From Nitrospirota bacterium (lineage in GTDB: Bacteria > Nitrospirota > Nitrospiria > Nitrospirales > Nitrospiraceae), in contig JBFLWP010000001.1 of NCBI GenBank assembly GCA_040757595.1, positions 124,001 through 188,000 of the forward strand: DNA of 64,000 nucleotides, read 5' to 3'. Both the position numbers and the translations under genes were made by a program. This document shows positions 43,301 to 51,834 of this stretch, piece by piece (position 1 is the stretch's first letter; every line of letters begins with the position of its first letter). The notes under the pieces were generated by a model. It did no database searches. It was not told where the DNA came from and saw only the letters and a list, made by a program, of their open reading frames with translations.

Positions 43301-43737
43301 TCCGGCGGTTGCAGCCCAACCCGGAGACCGAGGCCGCAGCCATGCGGGTCGTCATGGAGTACGAGCGCTCCCAAGGTCGGCAGGTCTACGACGTCCACGA
43401 GAAGAACCTCGGGTACGACGTCACCAGCCTGGACATCAACTCGGGTCAGCTCCGCCTCATCGAGGTGAAGGGCCTGGCCGATGCGACGGGCACCATCCTC
43501 CTCACCCCGAACGAACGTCGCGTGGCCGAGGACCGGCGCGACTGCTACTGGCTCTATGTCGTCACCAACTGCGGCACCAAGCCCCAGCTTCAGGAACCGA
43601 TCAAGGACCCCGCCCGCTTCGAGTGGCACGAGGTCACGAAGGTGGCCCACTACTACCTGTCGGTGGATGCGATGACCAGGCCGATGCAGGTACGCGAAGA
43701 ATCCCCGCCGTACGGGGATCGGGAGGATGGCAAATGA
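40294..43737 (+). CDS. SNF2-type helicase with C-terminal DUF3883 domain (DISARM DrmD-like)
   Basis: The 1147-residue protein has an N-terminal region (1-100), then helicase domain 1: LADDAGAGKTIMAGLL (Walker A, about 128), IVDEAHRMSAAD (DEAH, about 228), LLLTATPHKGDP. A charged coiled insert lies about 390-480. Domain 2 has LLVFTEFKDTLDYLVERL, VLVATEAAGEGINLQVCN and QRMGRIHRYGQ (arginine finger). Another coiled coil (about 940-1000) precedes a DUF3883 domain (YDVHEKNLGYDVTSLDINSG, LRLIEVKG, about 1030-1065) with the D...E-x-K pattern of PD-(D/E)XK nucleases. It is a double-stranded DNA translocase, similar to DrmD of DISARM. Its stop overlaps the next gene as ATGA. Confidence 0.9.
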   Translation: MSEKQPLWEGQILTGSLFNEPMRVETVRPNGPDTWLAGLVGTQSERFRKVTLTSRDLEALTILDARHTYDGDGRLLRIGLQAYSLGIAYEFAPYFGLSISRVDPLPHQLEAIYDYLLKLARVRFLLADDAGAGKTIMAGLLIRELELRGLAERILIVCPANLSFQWQRELKEKFDEKFLVLKGDDIRDQFGVNQWLEQKRIITSLDLAKRQEILPGLRQVQWDLVIVDEAHRMSAADETHKSMRYKLGELLRDTADHMLLLTATPHKGDPLNFSLFLQLLDADAYADVRSIREAMDRRRAPFYLRRTKEAMVYFPDRRTDGTWAAEKIFTKRIPHTVEFQIDGAEFDLYREITRFVKQQSTKAAAQGDDPRARAVGFLMSLYQRRLASSTYAMRHSLENRAKRLEDGLKRAQDLARSAPLDLPDPDELEEMEESERERLEERLEAITLAGNAQQIHEEIQELKALAGQAQTVEDSGAEAKLSKLKELLQQEGFFDHPEKRLLVFTEFKDTLDYLVERLKSWGFRVGCIHGGMKPGSRDERGTRLHAEQQFREGDIQVLVATEAAGEGINLQVCNILFNYDIPWNPNRLEQRMGRIHRYGQRKDCLIFNFVATNTIEGRVLQRLLEKLQEIRDALDDDAVFNVVGEVLPAAHVERVLRDYYAGRLGDADLEERLLRNVDERQFRAICQNALEGLASKKLNLEMLIERRARAQERRVVPETIARFIREAAEFVPLALKTFPRLPHTFEPGRTPPALRRYESDPSWKLPELAAKYPRCSTDRETAETNNLEWVTPGHPLFEAIRRHTYAQALDVFGKGATFYSLQHDAPARIDFYRARVVDGLGQVIHERLFAVEVSDDGKPTLREPNLLGNFTPADALDTRPAVATVPEATAWLNEQALTPFLEETRKDRLAEVERIAQHVELSLTELLQRADDEIGKAQEAVNRGEQGAEGRLAQAEARHAELLQRRERRRRELDQQRALSLQAVERMASVLVLPHPERETPEVRRLQPNPETEAAAMRVVMEYERSQGRQVYDVHEKNLGYDVTSLDINSGQLRLIEVKGLADATGTILLTPNERRVAEDRRDCYWLYVVTNCGTKPQLQEPIKDPARFEWHEVTKVAHYYLSVDAMTRPMQVREESPPYGDREDGK

Positions 43738-44717
43738 GCGAGCGAACGCGCCTCCTCAAGTCCATCGCGGAGACCATCACGGACTACCGAGCTGGTGAGA
43801 TTGACGCGCCGACGCCGGAGCACGTGGAGAAGTGGATTGAACAGTTCGACGAACAAGTCCAAGAGCCGATGCTGGCCGAACTGGACCACGTCTTGGAGCG
43901 CACCTACATCCCCAAGGCTACGGTGGAAAAGTTCCTGTCACACCTGGTGAAGAACAAGGACCTGGCTGGCGGCGATCCTTGTTCCTTTTGGAAGAACGTG
44001 GAGTTCCTCGACATCCAGGGAGGCGGCAACAGCCAGCGCGAGATGCTGGAGATGTTCAGCTCGATCCTCCAAGACAAATGCGGCCTGAGGATCGACGACT
44101 GCGGTGAGGACCCTGACGCCTACCTATACCTCGACGATGGAATCTTCACGGGCAACCGCGTCAGAAACGACCTCATCCCTTGGATTCAATCGGATGCGCC
44201 TGGGGAGGCCACCGTTCACGTCGTGACCATCGCTCAGCACTGCGGCGGCCAGTACTACGCAAGAACCGGGATTGAGAAGGCCGCCGAGGAAGCAAGGAAG
44301 AAGGTCGACGTCCATTGGTGGCGATGCGTCGAGATCGAAGATCGCAAGGCCTACGTCAATTCCTCTGACGTCCTCCGCCCCACGGCGGTGCCGGACCACG
44401 ACCTAACCCGGGAGTACGTGGCCAGATTGAACTACGCCCCGGTCCTCAGGAAGCCAGGGAATGTCGGCAACAACAAGTTCTTCTCGTCGGAGGGAGGTCG
44501 CCACCTGCTCGAACAGGAGTTCCTGAAGGCAGGCACGACAATCCGATCCATGTGTCCCTACTTGAAGGTGTACCAGAGACCGCTTGGGAACATGGTGTTG
44601 GAAACGCTGGGCTTCGGGTCGCTACTGGTGACCTTCCGCAACTGCCCGAACAACTGCCCGCTGGCGTTCTGGGCCGGGGACCCCTGGTATCCGTTGTTCC
44701 CCAGGAAGACGAACTGA
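43734..44717 (+). CDS. Phosphoribosyltransferase-like protein (PRTase-CE type)
   Basis: The 327-residue protein has a helical N-terminus (LLKSIAETITDYRAGEIDAP) and a core with the PRPP-motif-like YLYLDDGIFTGNRVRNDLIP (about 136-155), where acid-acid-x-x-x-T-G-x is the phosphoribosyltransferase signature. It follows VEFLDIQGGGNSQREMLEMF and precedes VHVVTIAQHCGGQYY. The C-terminal part has LRKPGNVGNNKFFSSEGGRH and ends FRNCPNNCPLAFWAGDPWYP. Related PRTase domains were proposed in nucleotide-based conflict systems. Both ends overlap neighbours as ATGA, so it is a full member of the operon, next to a NADAR domain. Confidence 0.7.
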   Translation: MSERTRLLKSIAETITDYRAGEIDAPTPEHVEKWIEQFDEQVQEPMLAELDHVLERTYIPKATVEKFLSHLVKNKDLAGGDPCSFWKNVEFLDIQGGGNSQREMLEMFSSILQDKCGLRIDDCGEDPDAYLYLDDGIFTGNRVRNDLIPWIQSDAPGEATVHVVTIAQHCGGQYYARTGIEKAAEEARKKVDVHWWRCVEIEDRKAYVNSSDVLRPTAVPDHDLTREYVARLNYAPVLRKPGNVGNNKFFSSEGGRHLLEQEFLKAGTTIRSMCPYLKVYQRPLGNMVLETLGFGSLLVTFRNCPNNCPLAFWAGDPWYPLFPRKTN

Positions 44718-47700
44718 TGAGCCGAGCCGCTGAACTACGAACGTATGACCGAAAAGACGCGGTGGTCTTTCGGAAGACCAACGAGCGGTTCGGTGGTCTC
44801 TCGAACATGGCGTCCGGCTTTCCGCTTGAGGTGAACGGAGTTCGGATTCTGACGTCCGAGGCGCTGTACCAGGCATGCCGGTTTCCACACAAGCCCGAGG
44901 TCCAGCGGCTGATCATTCAGCAGACGAGTCCCATGACCGCCAAGATGAGGAGCAAGCCCCACCGCAAGGACACGAGGTCTGACTGGGAGAAGGTCCGCGT
45001 GAACATCATGCGGTGGTGCCTTCGGGCCAAGCTCGCCCAGAACTGGCAGAAGTTCGGCGAGCTGCTCCTGGCTACGGGCGACCGACAGATTGTCGAAGAG
45101 TCTCGGAAGGACGATTTCTGGGGCGCGAAGGGAACCGACGAGGCGACTCTTGTCGGGATAAACGTCCTTGGCCGGCTCCTAATGGAGCTGCGGGAGGAAC
45201 TACGGAGCCCGGATCGTGAGCGGCTGCGGCGCGTCGAACCACTCGCCATTCCGCAGTTCCTTCTCTTCGGAAAGCCAATCGGTGTCGTGGAGGTGTGTGC
45301 GCGCGAACGTGCCGGCGCGGAACTGTTCGGCGAGCCGGTGCCTGTTGGTGGTGGAGACAAGGCAACGACTCCGCTCACGAGCGGCTATCACAAGCAAAAG
45401 CCTGAAGCCGCACTGAACGAAGAGGGAGCGGCGTCAGGGATCAGCGAGGAAATCAGGAGCAATGGAGTGATCCCGAAAGAATGCAAACGCCTGGCAGAGG
45501 TGGACTTCCCGATTGCCGCGGTGTCGAAGCACTCGGCTCGCGAGAAGTCGATCCGGCACGGGCACCCGAGCACATTGCACCTGTGGTGGGCGCGGCGGCC
45601 GCTGGCCGCCTGCCGAGGAATGCTGCTCGGGCTTCTTTGGCCGGACCCTTGCGATCGGCGTTGCCCAGAGGGCTTCAAGCTGAAGGCCCGGGAACTGCTG
45701 CCCAGCGTTCAGGGCAGGGTCGGCCCCACGGATGAGGATCTGCGCAAGGCGCTGCTGAAGTTCATCGCTGACTTCGCCAACTGGGACCTCTCGGCAAACC
45801 GGAACTACCTCGACATCAGCCGACGGCTCGTAAAGGCCGCTCATGGCGACGAGCCGCCGCTCATCGTGGACCCGTTTGCGGGCGGTGGGTCTATCCCGCT
45901 CGAGGCACTGCGGTTGGGCTGCGAAGCCTTCGGCAGCGATCTCAATCCCGTCGCATGCCTGATCCTCAAGGTGATGCTGGAGGACATTCCGCGGCACGGG
46001 CTAGAACTCGCGCAGGAGCTGCGCCGCGTGGGCGCCGAGATCAAACGCGAGGCAGAGAAAGAGCTGGCCGACCTCTACCCCATGGACCCCGACGGTGCTG
46101 GGCCGATCACCTATCTCTGGGCGCGGACGGTGCGCTGCGAGTCGCCGAATTGCGGCGCGGAGATCCCGCTCATGCGCTCGTTTTGGCTTGCGAAGAAGGC
46201 GAACCGCAAGCGTGCCCTGCGGTACAGGATTCACCACAGAGGCACAGAGAAGAAACACGAGGAGTCTCGGTGCCCTCTGTGTCTCCGTGGTGAGTATCCT
46301 CACGTGGCGTTCGAGGTCTTCGAGCCGAAGGCGGAGAGCGAGGTGCCCGCCGGCACCGTCACGCGCGCGAAAGCGAAGTGCCTGTGCTGTGGAGCGGTGC
46401 TGCCGCCGGAGCGAGTGCGCGCGCAGCTCGCCGCGCAGCGCGGCGGGGCGGACGTCACCTTCGATGAGCAGGGCCGGCGCACCGGCGGGGCGCGGCTGCT
46501 TGCCGTGGTGACGCTCAAGCCCGGCGAGACGGGCCGGCATTATCGGCTTCCGACCGAGCGCGATTACGAGGCGGTGCGCAAGGCGCAGGCGCGCGTGGCG
46601 AAGCTGCTCGCCGACTGGGAGCGCGGAGGCAAGCAGGGTCTCTGCCCGGTGCCGGATGAGCCGCTGCCGCCAATCGGCACGCTGGGCTTCAGAGTCCAGC
46701 GCTACGGCATGCTCCAGTGGGGCGACCTGTTCACGGCGCGGCAGAAGGTGGCGCTCGTGACGTTGGTGGGACAGGCTTCCAGACTGTCAGAAAAAACCGA
46801 CAATGCGGTGCGGGAAGCAATGGCTCTCGTCGTCAATCGGTGCGCGGACAGGCTCAGCACGGTCTGCCGTTGGGACAATCCGTGGGAGAAAGTTGCTAAC
46901 ACGTTTTCTCGCCAAGCATTACCCTTCGTCTGGGACTTCTGCGAAGGCCATCCATACGCCGGCGAAGGGACCGGGTTGGAAGGCGCGCTCGACTGGGTGG
47001 CGAAGGTTGCCGAAGCCTGGCCTCGCTCGAATAGCGGTCAGTTGCAACCCGCCGATGCCACCGAGCATCCACTCCCCGACGAGACCGCCCACGTCTGGTT
47101 CACCGACCCGCCGTACTATGACGCGGTGCCCTACGCGGATCTCTCGGACTTCTTCCTGGTGTGGCTGAAGCGCGCGCTGCCGGGCCATCAACTGCTGCGC
47201 GATCCGTTCGATCCCAAGAATTCACTCACGCCGAAAAGCCGCGAAGCCGTCCAGAACGAGCGCTCGGAAACCAAGGATGGCCGTCCCAAGGACAAGACCT
47301 TCTACGAGGAAGCGATGGCGAAAGCCTTCGCCGAGGGCCGGCGCGTGCTGCGCGAGGAAGGCGTGGGTGCTGTCGTCTTCGCCCACAAGACCACGGAGGG
47401 CTGGGAGGCACTGCTCTCCGGCATGATCCGCGGTGGCTGGACCATTACTGGCTCGTGGCCCATCGCCACGGAAATGGGATCGCGCCTCCGTGCCCAGGAC
47501 TCCGCCGCTCTCGCCACCAGCGTCCATCTTATCTGCCGTCCCCGTCCCGACGATGCCCCCATCGGCGACTGGGCCAGCGTGCTGCGAGAACTGCCCGCGC
47601 GCGTGGCCGACTGGATGGAGCAGCTGCAGCACGAGGGCGTGCGCGGCGCGGACCTCGTCTTTGCCTGCATCGGACCTGCCCTGGAGATCTTCAGCCGGTA

Positions 47701-48553
47701 CAGCCGGGTCGAGACTGCCGATGGCCGAGAGGTCAAGCTGGCCGAGTACCTGGAGAAGGTGTGGGAGGTCGTCGGGCGTTCCGCCTTGGAGCAAGTACTC
47801 GGCACAGCCGAGGCCAAGGCTCGGAACGGCGCCGCAGGGGCCGTCGAGGAAGACGCGCGCTTGACGGCGTTGTTCCTCTGGACGCTTCAAAGCACGAACG
47901 GTGGAGAACCCTCACCCCAACCCTCACCCCATCCCTCTCCCAGGGGGAGAGGGGACGAAGAGGAGGAGGTTTCTGCCGCCGATGACGATGAGGACGAAGA
48001 GGAAACGGCGTCGGCCAAGGCGAAGGGCTATACCCTCGTGTTTGACGTGGTACGCCGATTCGCCCAGCCCTTGGGCATCAACCTCCCCAAGTGGGAAGGC
48101 CGGATCATCGAGACGAAAAAGGGGGTGGTCCGCCTTTTCCCAGTCGCGGAGCGTACCCGAATCCTCTTCGGAAAGGATGGCGCCGAGGTCGTCGCCCAGC
48201 GGCTGGAGAAGGCTCCTGCCGCGGACATCCACCAGCTGATGCTCTTCACGGAGAACGACGAAGAAGCAGGGGTGAAAGGCAAGGGGCGTGGTCGCGGGCG
48301 TAGGAAGGCCGGCGCGGACGTACCTGACGAGGCCTTGGAGACCAGCCGCGAAGCGACGACGCTCGACCGCGTCCACATGGCGATGCTTCTTCAGGCCGGC
48401 GGTCGAGCGAACGCCCTGCGAGCTCTCCTGAAGGCAGAACAGGAGCGCGGGCCAGAATTCCTCCGGCTCGCCAACGCGCTCTCCGCCCTGTACCCGAAAG
48501 GCAGCGAGGAGAAACGCCTGCTCGATGCGATGCTCCTGGCAGTCCCGAGATGA
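44717..48553 (+). CDS. NADAR domain fused to DUF1156 zinc-ribbon DNA methyltransferase
   Basis: The 1278-residue fusion has a NADAR (YbiA-like) domain at residues about 10-165 ([56 protein letters not shown]). A linker follows, then from about 251 an adenine methylase of the DUF1156/COG1743 type: [20 protein letters not shown], motif [16 protein letters not shown] (about 383), zinc pairs CESPNC (about 473) and CLCC (about 553), and catalytic [19 protein letters not shown] (about 794). A C-terminal helical extension follows. NADAR proteins remove ADP-ribose from guanine. Start ATG 44717 overlaps the PRTase stop. An internal GTG at 45467 with AGGAG could make the methylase alone. Three repeat elements lie in frame inside it. 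Confidence 0.88.
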   Translation: MSRAAELRTYDRKDAVVFRKTNERFGGLSNMASGFPLEVNGVRILTSEALYQACRFPHKPEVQRLIIQQTSPMTAKMRSKPHRKDTRSDWEKVRVNIMRWCLRAKLAQNWQKFGELLLATGDRQIVEESRKDDFWGAKGTDEATLVGINVLGRLLMELREELRSPDRERLRRVEPLAIPQFLLFGKPIGVVEVCARERAGAELFGEPVPVGGGDKATTPLTSGYHKQKPEAALNEEGAASGISEEIRSNGVIPKECKRLAEVDFPIAAVSKHSAREKSIRHGHPSTLHLWWARRPLAACRGMLLGLLWPDPCDRRCPEGFKLKARELLPSVQGRVGPTDEDLRKALLKFIADFANWDLSANRNYLDISRRLVKAAHGDEPPLIVDPFAGGGSIPLEALRLGCEAFGSDLNPVACLILKVMLEDIPRHGLELAQELRRVGAEIKREAEKELADLYPMDPDGAGPITYLWARTVRCESPNCGAEIPLMRSFWLAKKANRKRALRYRIHHRGTEKKHEESRCPLCLRGEYPHVAFEVFEPKAESEVPAGTVTRAKAKCLCCGAVLPPERVRAQLAAQRGGADVTFDEQGRRTGGARLLAVVTLKPGETGRHYRLPTERDYEAVRKAQARVAKLLADWERGGKQGLCPVPDEPLPPIGTLGFRVQRYGMLQWGDLFTARQKVALVTLVGQASRLSEKTDNAVREAMALVVNRCADRLSTVCRWDNPWEKVANTFSRQALPFVWDFCEGHPYAGEGTGLEGALDWVAKVAEAWPRSNSGQLQPADATEHPLPDETAHVWFTDPPYYDAVPYADLSDFFLVWLKRALPGHQLLRDPFDPKNSLTPKSREAVQNERSETKDGRPKDKTFYEEAMAKAFAEGRRVLREEGVGAVVFAHKTTEGWEALLSGMIRGGWTITGSWPIATEMGSRLRAQDSAALATSVHLICRPRPDDAPIGDWASVLRELPARVADWMEQLQHEGVRGADLVFACIGPALEIFSRYSRVETADGREVKLAEYLEKVWEVVGRSALEQVLGTAEAKARNGAAGAVEEDARLTALFLWTLQSTNGGEPSPQPSPHPSPRGRGDEEEEVSAADDDEDEEETASAKAKGYTLVFDVVRRFAQPLGINLPKWEGRIIETKKGVVRLFPVAERTRILFGKDGAEVVAQRLEKAPAADIHQLMLFTENDEEAGVKGKGRGRGRRKAGADVPDEALETSREATTLDRVHMAMLLQAGGRANALRALLKAEQERGPEFLRLANALSALYPKGSEEKRLLDAMLLAVPR
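45455..45469 (+). promoter_or_regulatory. Internal ribosome-binding site and GTG start for a stand-alone methylase
   Basis: AGGAG (45455-45459), seven bases and GTG (45467-45469) in frame with the fusion (codon 251). The protein from here begins [16 protein letters not shown] and matches where free DUF1156 methylases normally start, before [14 protein letters not shown]. Confidence 0.5.
46231..46293. mobile_element. 63-bp inverted-repeat element inside the methylase gene
   Basis: TCACCACAGAGGCACAGAG (46231-46249) and CTCTGTGTCTCCGTGGTGA (46275-46293) are inverted repeats matching at 17 of 19 positions, with a 25-nt centre. Length 63 keeps the frame and adds about 21 residues (from [12 protein letters not shown]) between the two zinc pairs. 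The arm matches the inverted repeats around the GxxExxY gene at 48559-48990, so it looks like a miniature copy of that cassette. Confidence 0.7.
46768..46790. repeat. GGGACAGGCTTCCAG-type repeat scrap, in frame
   Basis: GACAG...CTGTC forms a short palindrome (46770-46788) encoding GQASRLS inside the methylase. This peptide is a familiar product of a dispersed repeat in several environmental bacteria (memory). It sits where relatives lack residues. Confidence 0.5.
47909..47954. repeat. CCCTCACCCC...GGGGAGAGGGGA repeat, in frame
   Basis: The arms CCCTCTCCC and GGGGAGAGGG pair; the segment encodes [15 protein letters not shown] before a Glu/Asp-rich linker in the methylase C-terminal region. 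Same family as 1804-1830 and 2543-2576. Confidence 0.6.
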
Positions 48554-48558
48554 GGATA

Positions 48559-48990
48559 CACCACAGAGACACAGAGGACACAGAGATGGAACTGAACAAG
48601 AGAACAGAGCAAATCATAGGAGCGGCCATTGAAGTTCACAAGTCGCTGGGTCCTGGCCTGTTGGAATCCGCCTACGAGGAATGTTTGTGTTACGAGATGA
48701 CTCTTCGCAAGGTTCGTTACGAGCGACAAAGGCCCCTCGCGGTCGAATATAAGGGAATCAAGCTTGACTGCGGCTATCGTCTCGACTTGTTGGTCGAGAA
48801 CGCGGTGGTGGTCGAAATTAAGGCTATCGAATCCATTGAACCGATTCACGAAGCCCAGTTGCTCACATATCTGAAGCTCGGCGGTTGGAAGCTTGGGTTG
48901 CTCATCAACTTCAACGTGCCCGTTCTGAAGGATGGCATCCGCAGGAGAATTCTATGATTTCTTCTCCGTGTTCTCAGTGTCTCTGTGGTG
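48559..48990. mobile_element. Inverted-repeat cassette carrying a GxxExxY gene
   Basis: CACCACAGAGACACAGAG... (48559-48585) and its inverted partner (48964-48990) match at 24 of 27 bases. They bracket one gene and separate the methylase from the ATPase by 453 nt in an operon where every other junction overlaps. The miniature at 46231-46293 has the same arms. I see no transposase; the mover would act in trans. No clear target-site duplication was found. Confidence 0.65.
48586..48957 (+). CDS. GxxExxY protein
   Basis: The 123-residue protein of the GxxExxY/PDDEXK_3 family has [20 protein letters not shown] with GxxExxY (GLLESAYEE), then [20 protein letters not shown], where D and E-x-K form a PD-(D/E)XK-like nuclease site, and [20 protein letters not shown]. 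Roles are unknown; nuclease activity is assumed. ATG 48586 is preferred since the family starts here; ATG 48550 overlaps the methylase stop as ATGA but would translate the repeat arm. Lies within the inverted-repeat cassette. Confidence 0.85.
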   Translation: MELNKRTEQIIGAAIEVHKSLGPGLLESAYEECLCYEMTLRKVRYERQRPLAVEYKGIKLDCGYRLDLLVENAVVVEIKAIESIEPIHEAQLLTYLKLGGWKLGLLINFNVPVLKDGIRRRIL

Positions 48991-49006
48991 AACTGGAGGT
49001 GTTCTG

Positions 49007-51769
49007 ATGGAACCTTGGTACAGGGTGGCCACGCCGCGAAGGGAGGTCCGGGAGGGACGGTCCTTCAACCCGGACGAGTTCGCCATCGCCCTCGAACAGG
49101 TCGTGGCGAAGACAGCGCCCGAGGACTACCGGGACCCGAAGCAGTTCTTCTCGCGCACGTGCTTTACCAGGGCCCTGCGCGAGCACGCCGGCATGGTGCT
49201 CCGAAGGCTCTCGGGCAAGACGGACAACACCGCGCCCGTTCTGACCCTGATCACCCAGTTCGGCGGCGGCAAAACGCATACCCTGACGGCCCTCTACCAC
49301 CTCGGCACGAGCGGCGAGAAGGCGGCCGGCTACTCGGGGGTCTCCGACCTCTTGCGCGACGCCGGTCTCTCGTCGGTTCCCAGGGCGCGGGTGGGCATGT
49401 TCGTGGGGAATGCCTGGGACCCGCAGGACGGTCGGGAGACCCCTTGGATCGACATCGCCCGCCAGCTCGCGGGCGACAAGGGCGTCGAGGTGCTGGGGAC
49501 CGCCGCGAAGACGACACCTCCGGGGACGGAGTCCATCGCGCGCGTCTTCAAGGCGGCGGATGCTCCCGTCCTCCTCCTCTTCGACGAAGTCCTCAACTTC
49601 CTCAACCGGCATCGCGGCATGGCCGAGTCGTTCCACGCCTTCATCCAGAACCTGACGGTCGCCACGACGGGGACGACGCACGGCGCGGCCGTGATCAGCC
49701 TCCCGCGCAGCCAGGTCGAGATGACCGACTGGGACCTGCAGTGGCAGGACAAGATCACCAAGGTCGTCCGCCGCGTCGCCAAGGATCTCATCGCCAACGA
49801 CGAGACGGAGATCAGCGAGGTCGTCCGGCGGCGGCTCTTCGAGGACCTGGGAACCGAGCGCGTCAGGAAGAACGTGGCCAAAGCCTTCGCCGACTGGTGC
49901 TTCGAACGGCGAGCGCAGCTTCCGCCGGAGTGGACGGCCGTGGACACCGCGGCGACGGAGGCCAAGGCGAGGGAGTTCCTCCTGCGGCGCTTCGAGGCCT
50001 GCTACCCCTTCCATCCGGCCACGCTCTCGGTGTTCCAGCGCAAATGGCAGGCGCTTCCCCAATACCAGCAGACGCGCGGGACCCTGGCGATGCTGGCTCA
50101 GTGGATCGCCATCGCCTCCCAGGAGAGCTTCCGCAAGGCCCGCACGGAGCCCCTCATCACGCTCGGGTCGGCTCCGCTCTTCGATCCGGGCTTCCGCAGT
50201 GTCATCCTCGGCCAGCTCGGGGAATCCCGGCTGCTTGCGGCCATCGACGCGGACATCGCCGGCGAGCAGTCCCACGCGAAGGCGCTGGACGCCGACACGA
50301 AGGGCCCCCTCCGCGACATCCACCGCCGCGTCGGAACGGCGATCCTCTTCGAGTCGTCGGGCGGCCAGACGGACAAGGTCGCACACCTGCCGGAACTGCG
50401 CTTCGCCCTCGGCGAGCCGGAGGTGGACACGACCTCGGTGGACAACGCCGCCTTCGCGCTCGAGGACAAGTCCTACTTCATCCGCAAGGTGGGGTCGGAC
50501 GGGTTCAAGATCGGCCACCAGCCCACGATGAAGAAGGTGGTCAGCGACCGGCGGGCTTCTCTGGACGAGGAGACCGAGATCAAGCCGGCCATTCGCAAGC
50601 TCGTCGAGGACGAGTTCCGCCGGGGCGCCAGCATTCCCGTTGTGCCGTTCCCCCGCGACGGCGCGGAGGTGACGGACACGCCGAGGTTGACGCTCGTGAT
50701 GACCGAGCCGGAGGCCGAGTGGACGGGCGCCGGTTCGCTGAGGAGCCAGATCGCGGAATGGACCAAGCAGCGCGGCAAGTCCCCGCGCCTTTACCCGGGA
50801 TCGCTCGTGTGGTGCATCAAGAAGCCGGGCCGGGACCTGCGCGAGAAGGTGGAGCTGTGGCTCGCTTGGAAGCGGGTCGCCCGAGAAGTGGCCGACGGCA
50901 CGCTGGGAGGTGATTTCGACCGGACGGATCGCGCCGATCTCCAGTCGAAGGTTGCGGCCGCAGAGGATGCCGCCAAGGACGAGGTCTGGGGTGGCTATCG
51001 GTTTGCCGTAATCGCCGACCACCAGGAGGCGGACGGGCTCAAGACCATCGACCTCGGCGCCGGCCACTCCAGCAGCGGCGAGACCCTGTGCGGCAGAGTC
51101 ATCGCCGCACTCAAGTCGGCAGCCTTGCTCAACGAGTCCGTCGGCGCGGGCTACATCGACAGGAACTGGCCGCCTGCGCTGAAGGAGTCCGCCGCGTGGC
51201 CGCTCGCCAGCCTGCGGCAGAGTTTCCTGAACGGCTCGCTCACGAGGCTTCTCGATCCCGACACGACCCTGCGGGGCAAGATCGTCGAGTTCGTCGGGAG
51301 GGGCGATTTCGGCCTCGCCTCCGGCGAGAAGCCGGACGGAACCTACGAGCGGGTCTGGTTCCAGGAACCGGTCACCGCGGATGAGGTGGCCTTCGAGTCT
51401 GGGGTCTTCCTGCTGACGAAGGCCAAGGCGCAGACGCTCAAGGCCGGTGTTCCAGCGCCCACGCCGGGGCCGGAACCGCAATCAGCTTTCCCCGTGCCGG
51501 AATCCGGTTCCGAACCCCAGCCTTCCCCTGCTCCACTGCCGGGCGTCCAGACGAAGACCATCCGCCTCGTCGGCGCTGTGCCGCCCGAGCTGTGGAATCG
51601 CCTAGGGACGAAGGTCCTCCCCAAGCTCCGGTCAGGCTCCGACCTCAAGGTCGGCGTCGACTTCTCCGTGACCGTTAGGACAGACGTTGCCCTGAGTCTG
51701 ACCTCAGACCTCCGCCAGATTCTGGATGACCTGGGTCTCGCGGACAAGGTGCGGATCGACGAGAGTTAA
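49007..51769 (+). CDS. DUF499 AAA+ ATPase (COG1483)
   Basis: The 920-residue ATPase has Walker A LITQFGGGKTHTLTALYHLG (about 81-100), Walker B APVLLLFDEVLNFLNRHRGM (about 186), and later CYPFHPATLSVFQRKWQALP, the ATPase C-lid. A C-terminal winged helix-like region (about 500-770) precedes a Pro-rich linker (about 825-855) and a last domain (TIRLVGAVPPELWNRLGTKV). COG1483 and the COG1743 methylase are long-known neighbours in defence islands; with the helicase they form the helicase-methylase-ATPase kind. ATG 49007 has GGAGGT in front. It probably controls the system's DNA or nucleotide transaction. Confidence 0.92.
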   Translation: MEPWYRVATPRREVREGRSFNPDEFAIALEQVVAKTAPEDYRDPKQFFSRTCFTRALREHAGMVLRRLSGKTDNTAPVLTLITQFGGGKTHTLTALYHLGTSGEKAAGYSGVSDLLRDAGLSSVPRARVGMFVGNAWDPQDGRETPWIDIARQLAGDKGVEVLGTAAKTTPPGTESIARVFKAADAPVLLLFDEVLNFLNRHRGMAESFHAFIQNLTVATTGTTHGAAVISLPRSQVEMTDWDLQWQDKITKVVRRVAKDLIANDETEISEVVRRRLFEDLGTERVRKNVAKAFADWCFERRAQLPPEWTAVDTAATEAKAREFLLRRFEACYPFHPATLSVFQRKWQALPQYQQTRGTLAMLAQWIAIASQESFRKARTEPLITLGSAPLFDPGFRSVILGQLGESRLLAAIDADIAGEQSHAKALDADTKGPLRDIHRRVGTAILFESSGGQTDKVAHLPELRFALGEPEVDTTSVDNAAFALEDKSYFIRKVGSDGFKIGHQPTMKKVVSDRRASLDEETEIKPAIRKLVEDEFRRGASIPVVPFPRDGAEVTDTPRLTLVMTEPEAEWTGAGSLRSQIAEWTKQRGKSPRLYPGSLVWCIKKPGRDLREKVELWLAWKRVAREVADGTLGGDFDRTDRADLQSKVAAAEDAAKDEVWGGYRFAVIADHQEADGLKTIDLGAGHSSSGETLCGRVIAALKSAALLNESVGAGYIDRNWPPALKESAAWPLASLRQSFLNGSLTRLLDPDTTLRGKIVEFVGRGDFGLASGEKPDGTYERVWFQEPVTADEVAFESGVFLLTKAKAQTLKAGVPAPTPGPEPQSAFPVPESGSEPQPSPAPLPGVQTKTIRLVGAVPPELWNRLGTKVLPKLRSGSDLKVGVDFSVTVRTDVALSLTSDLRQILDDLGLADKVRIDES

Positions 51770-51834
51770 GCGAGGACTCGGAGAAGGTGCGGCAACCTTT
51801 TCCTTTGCCCAAGCTGTAGGGAGAGCAAGTCGCC

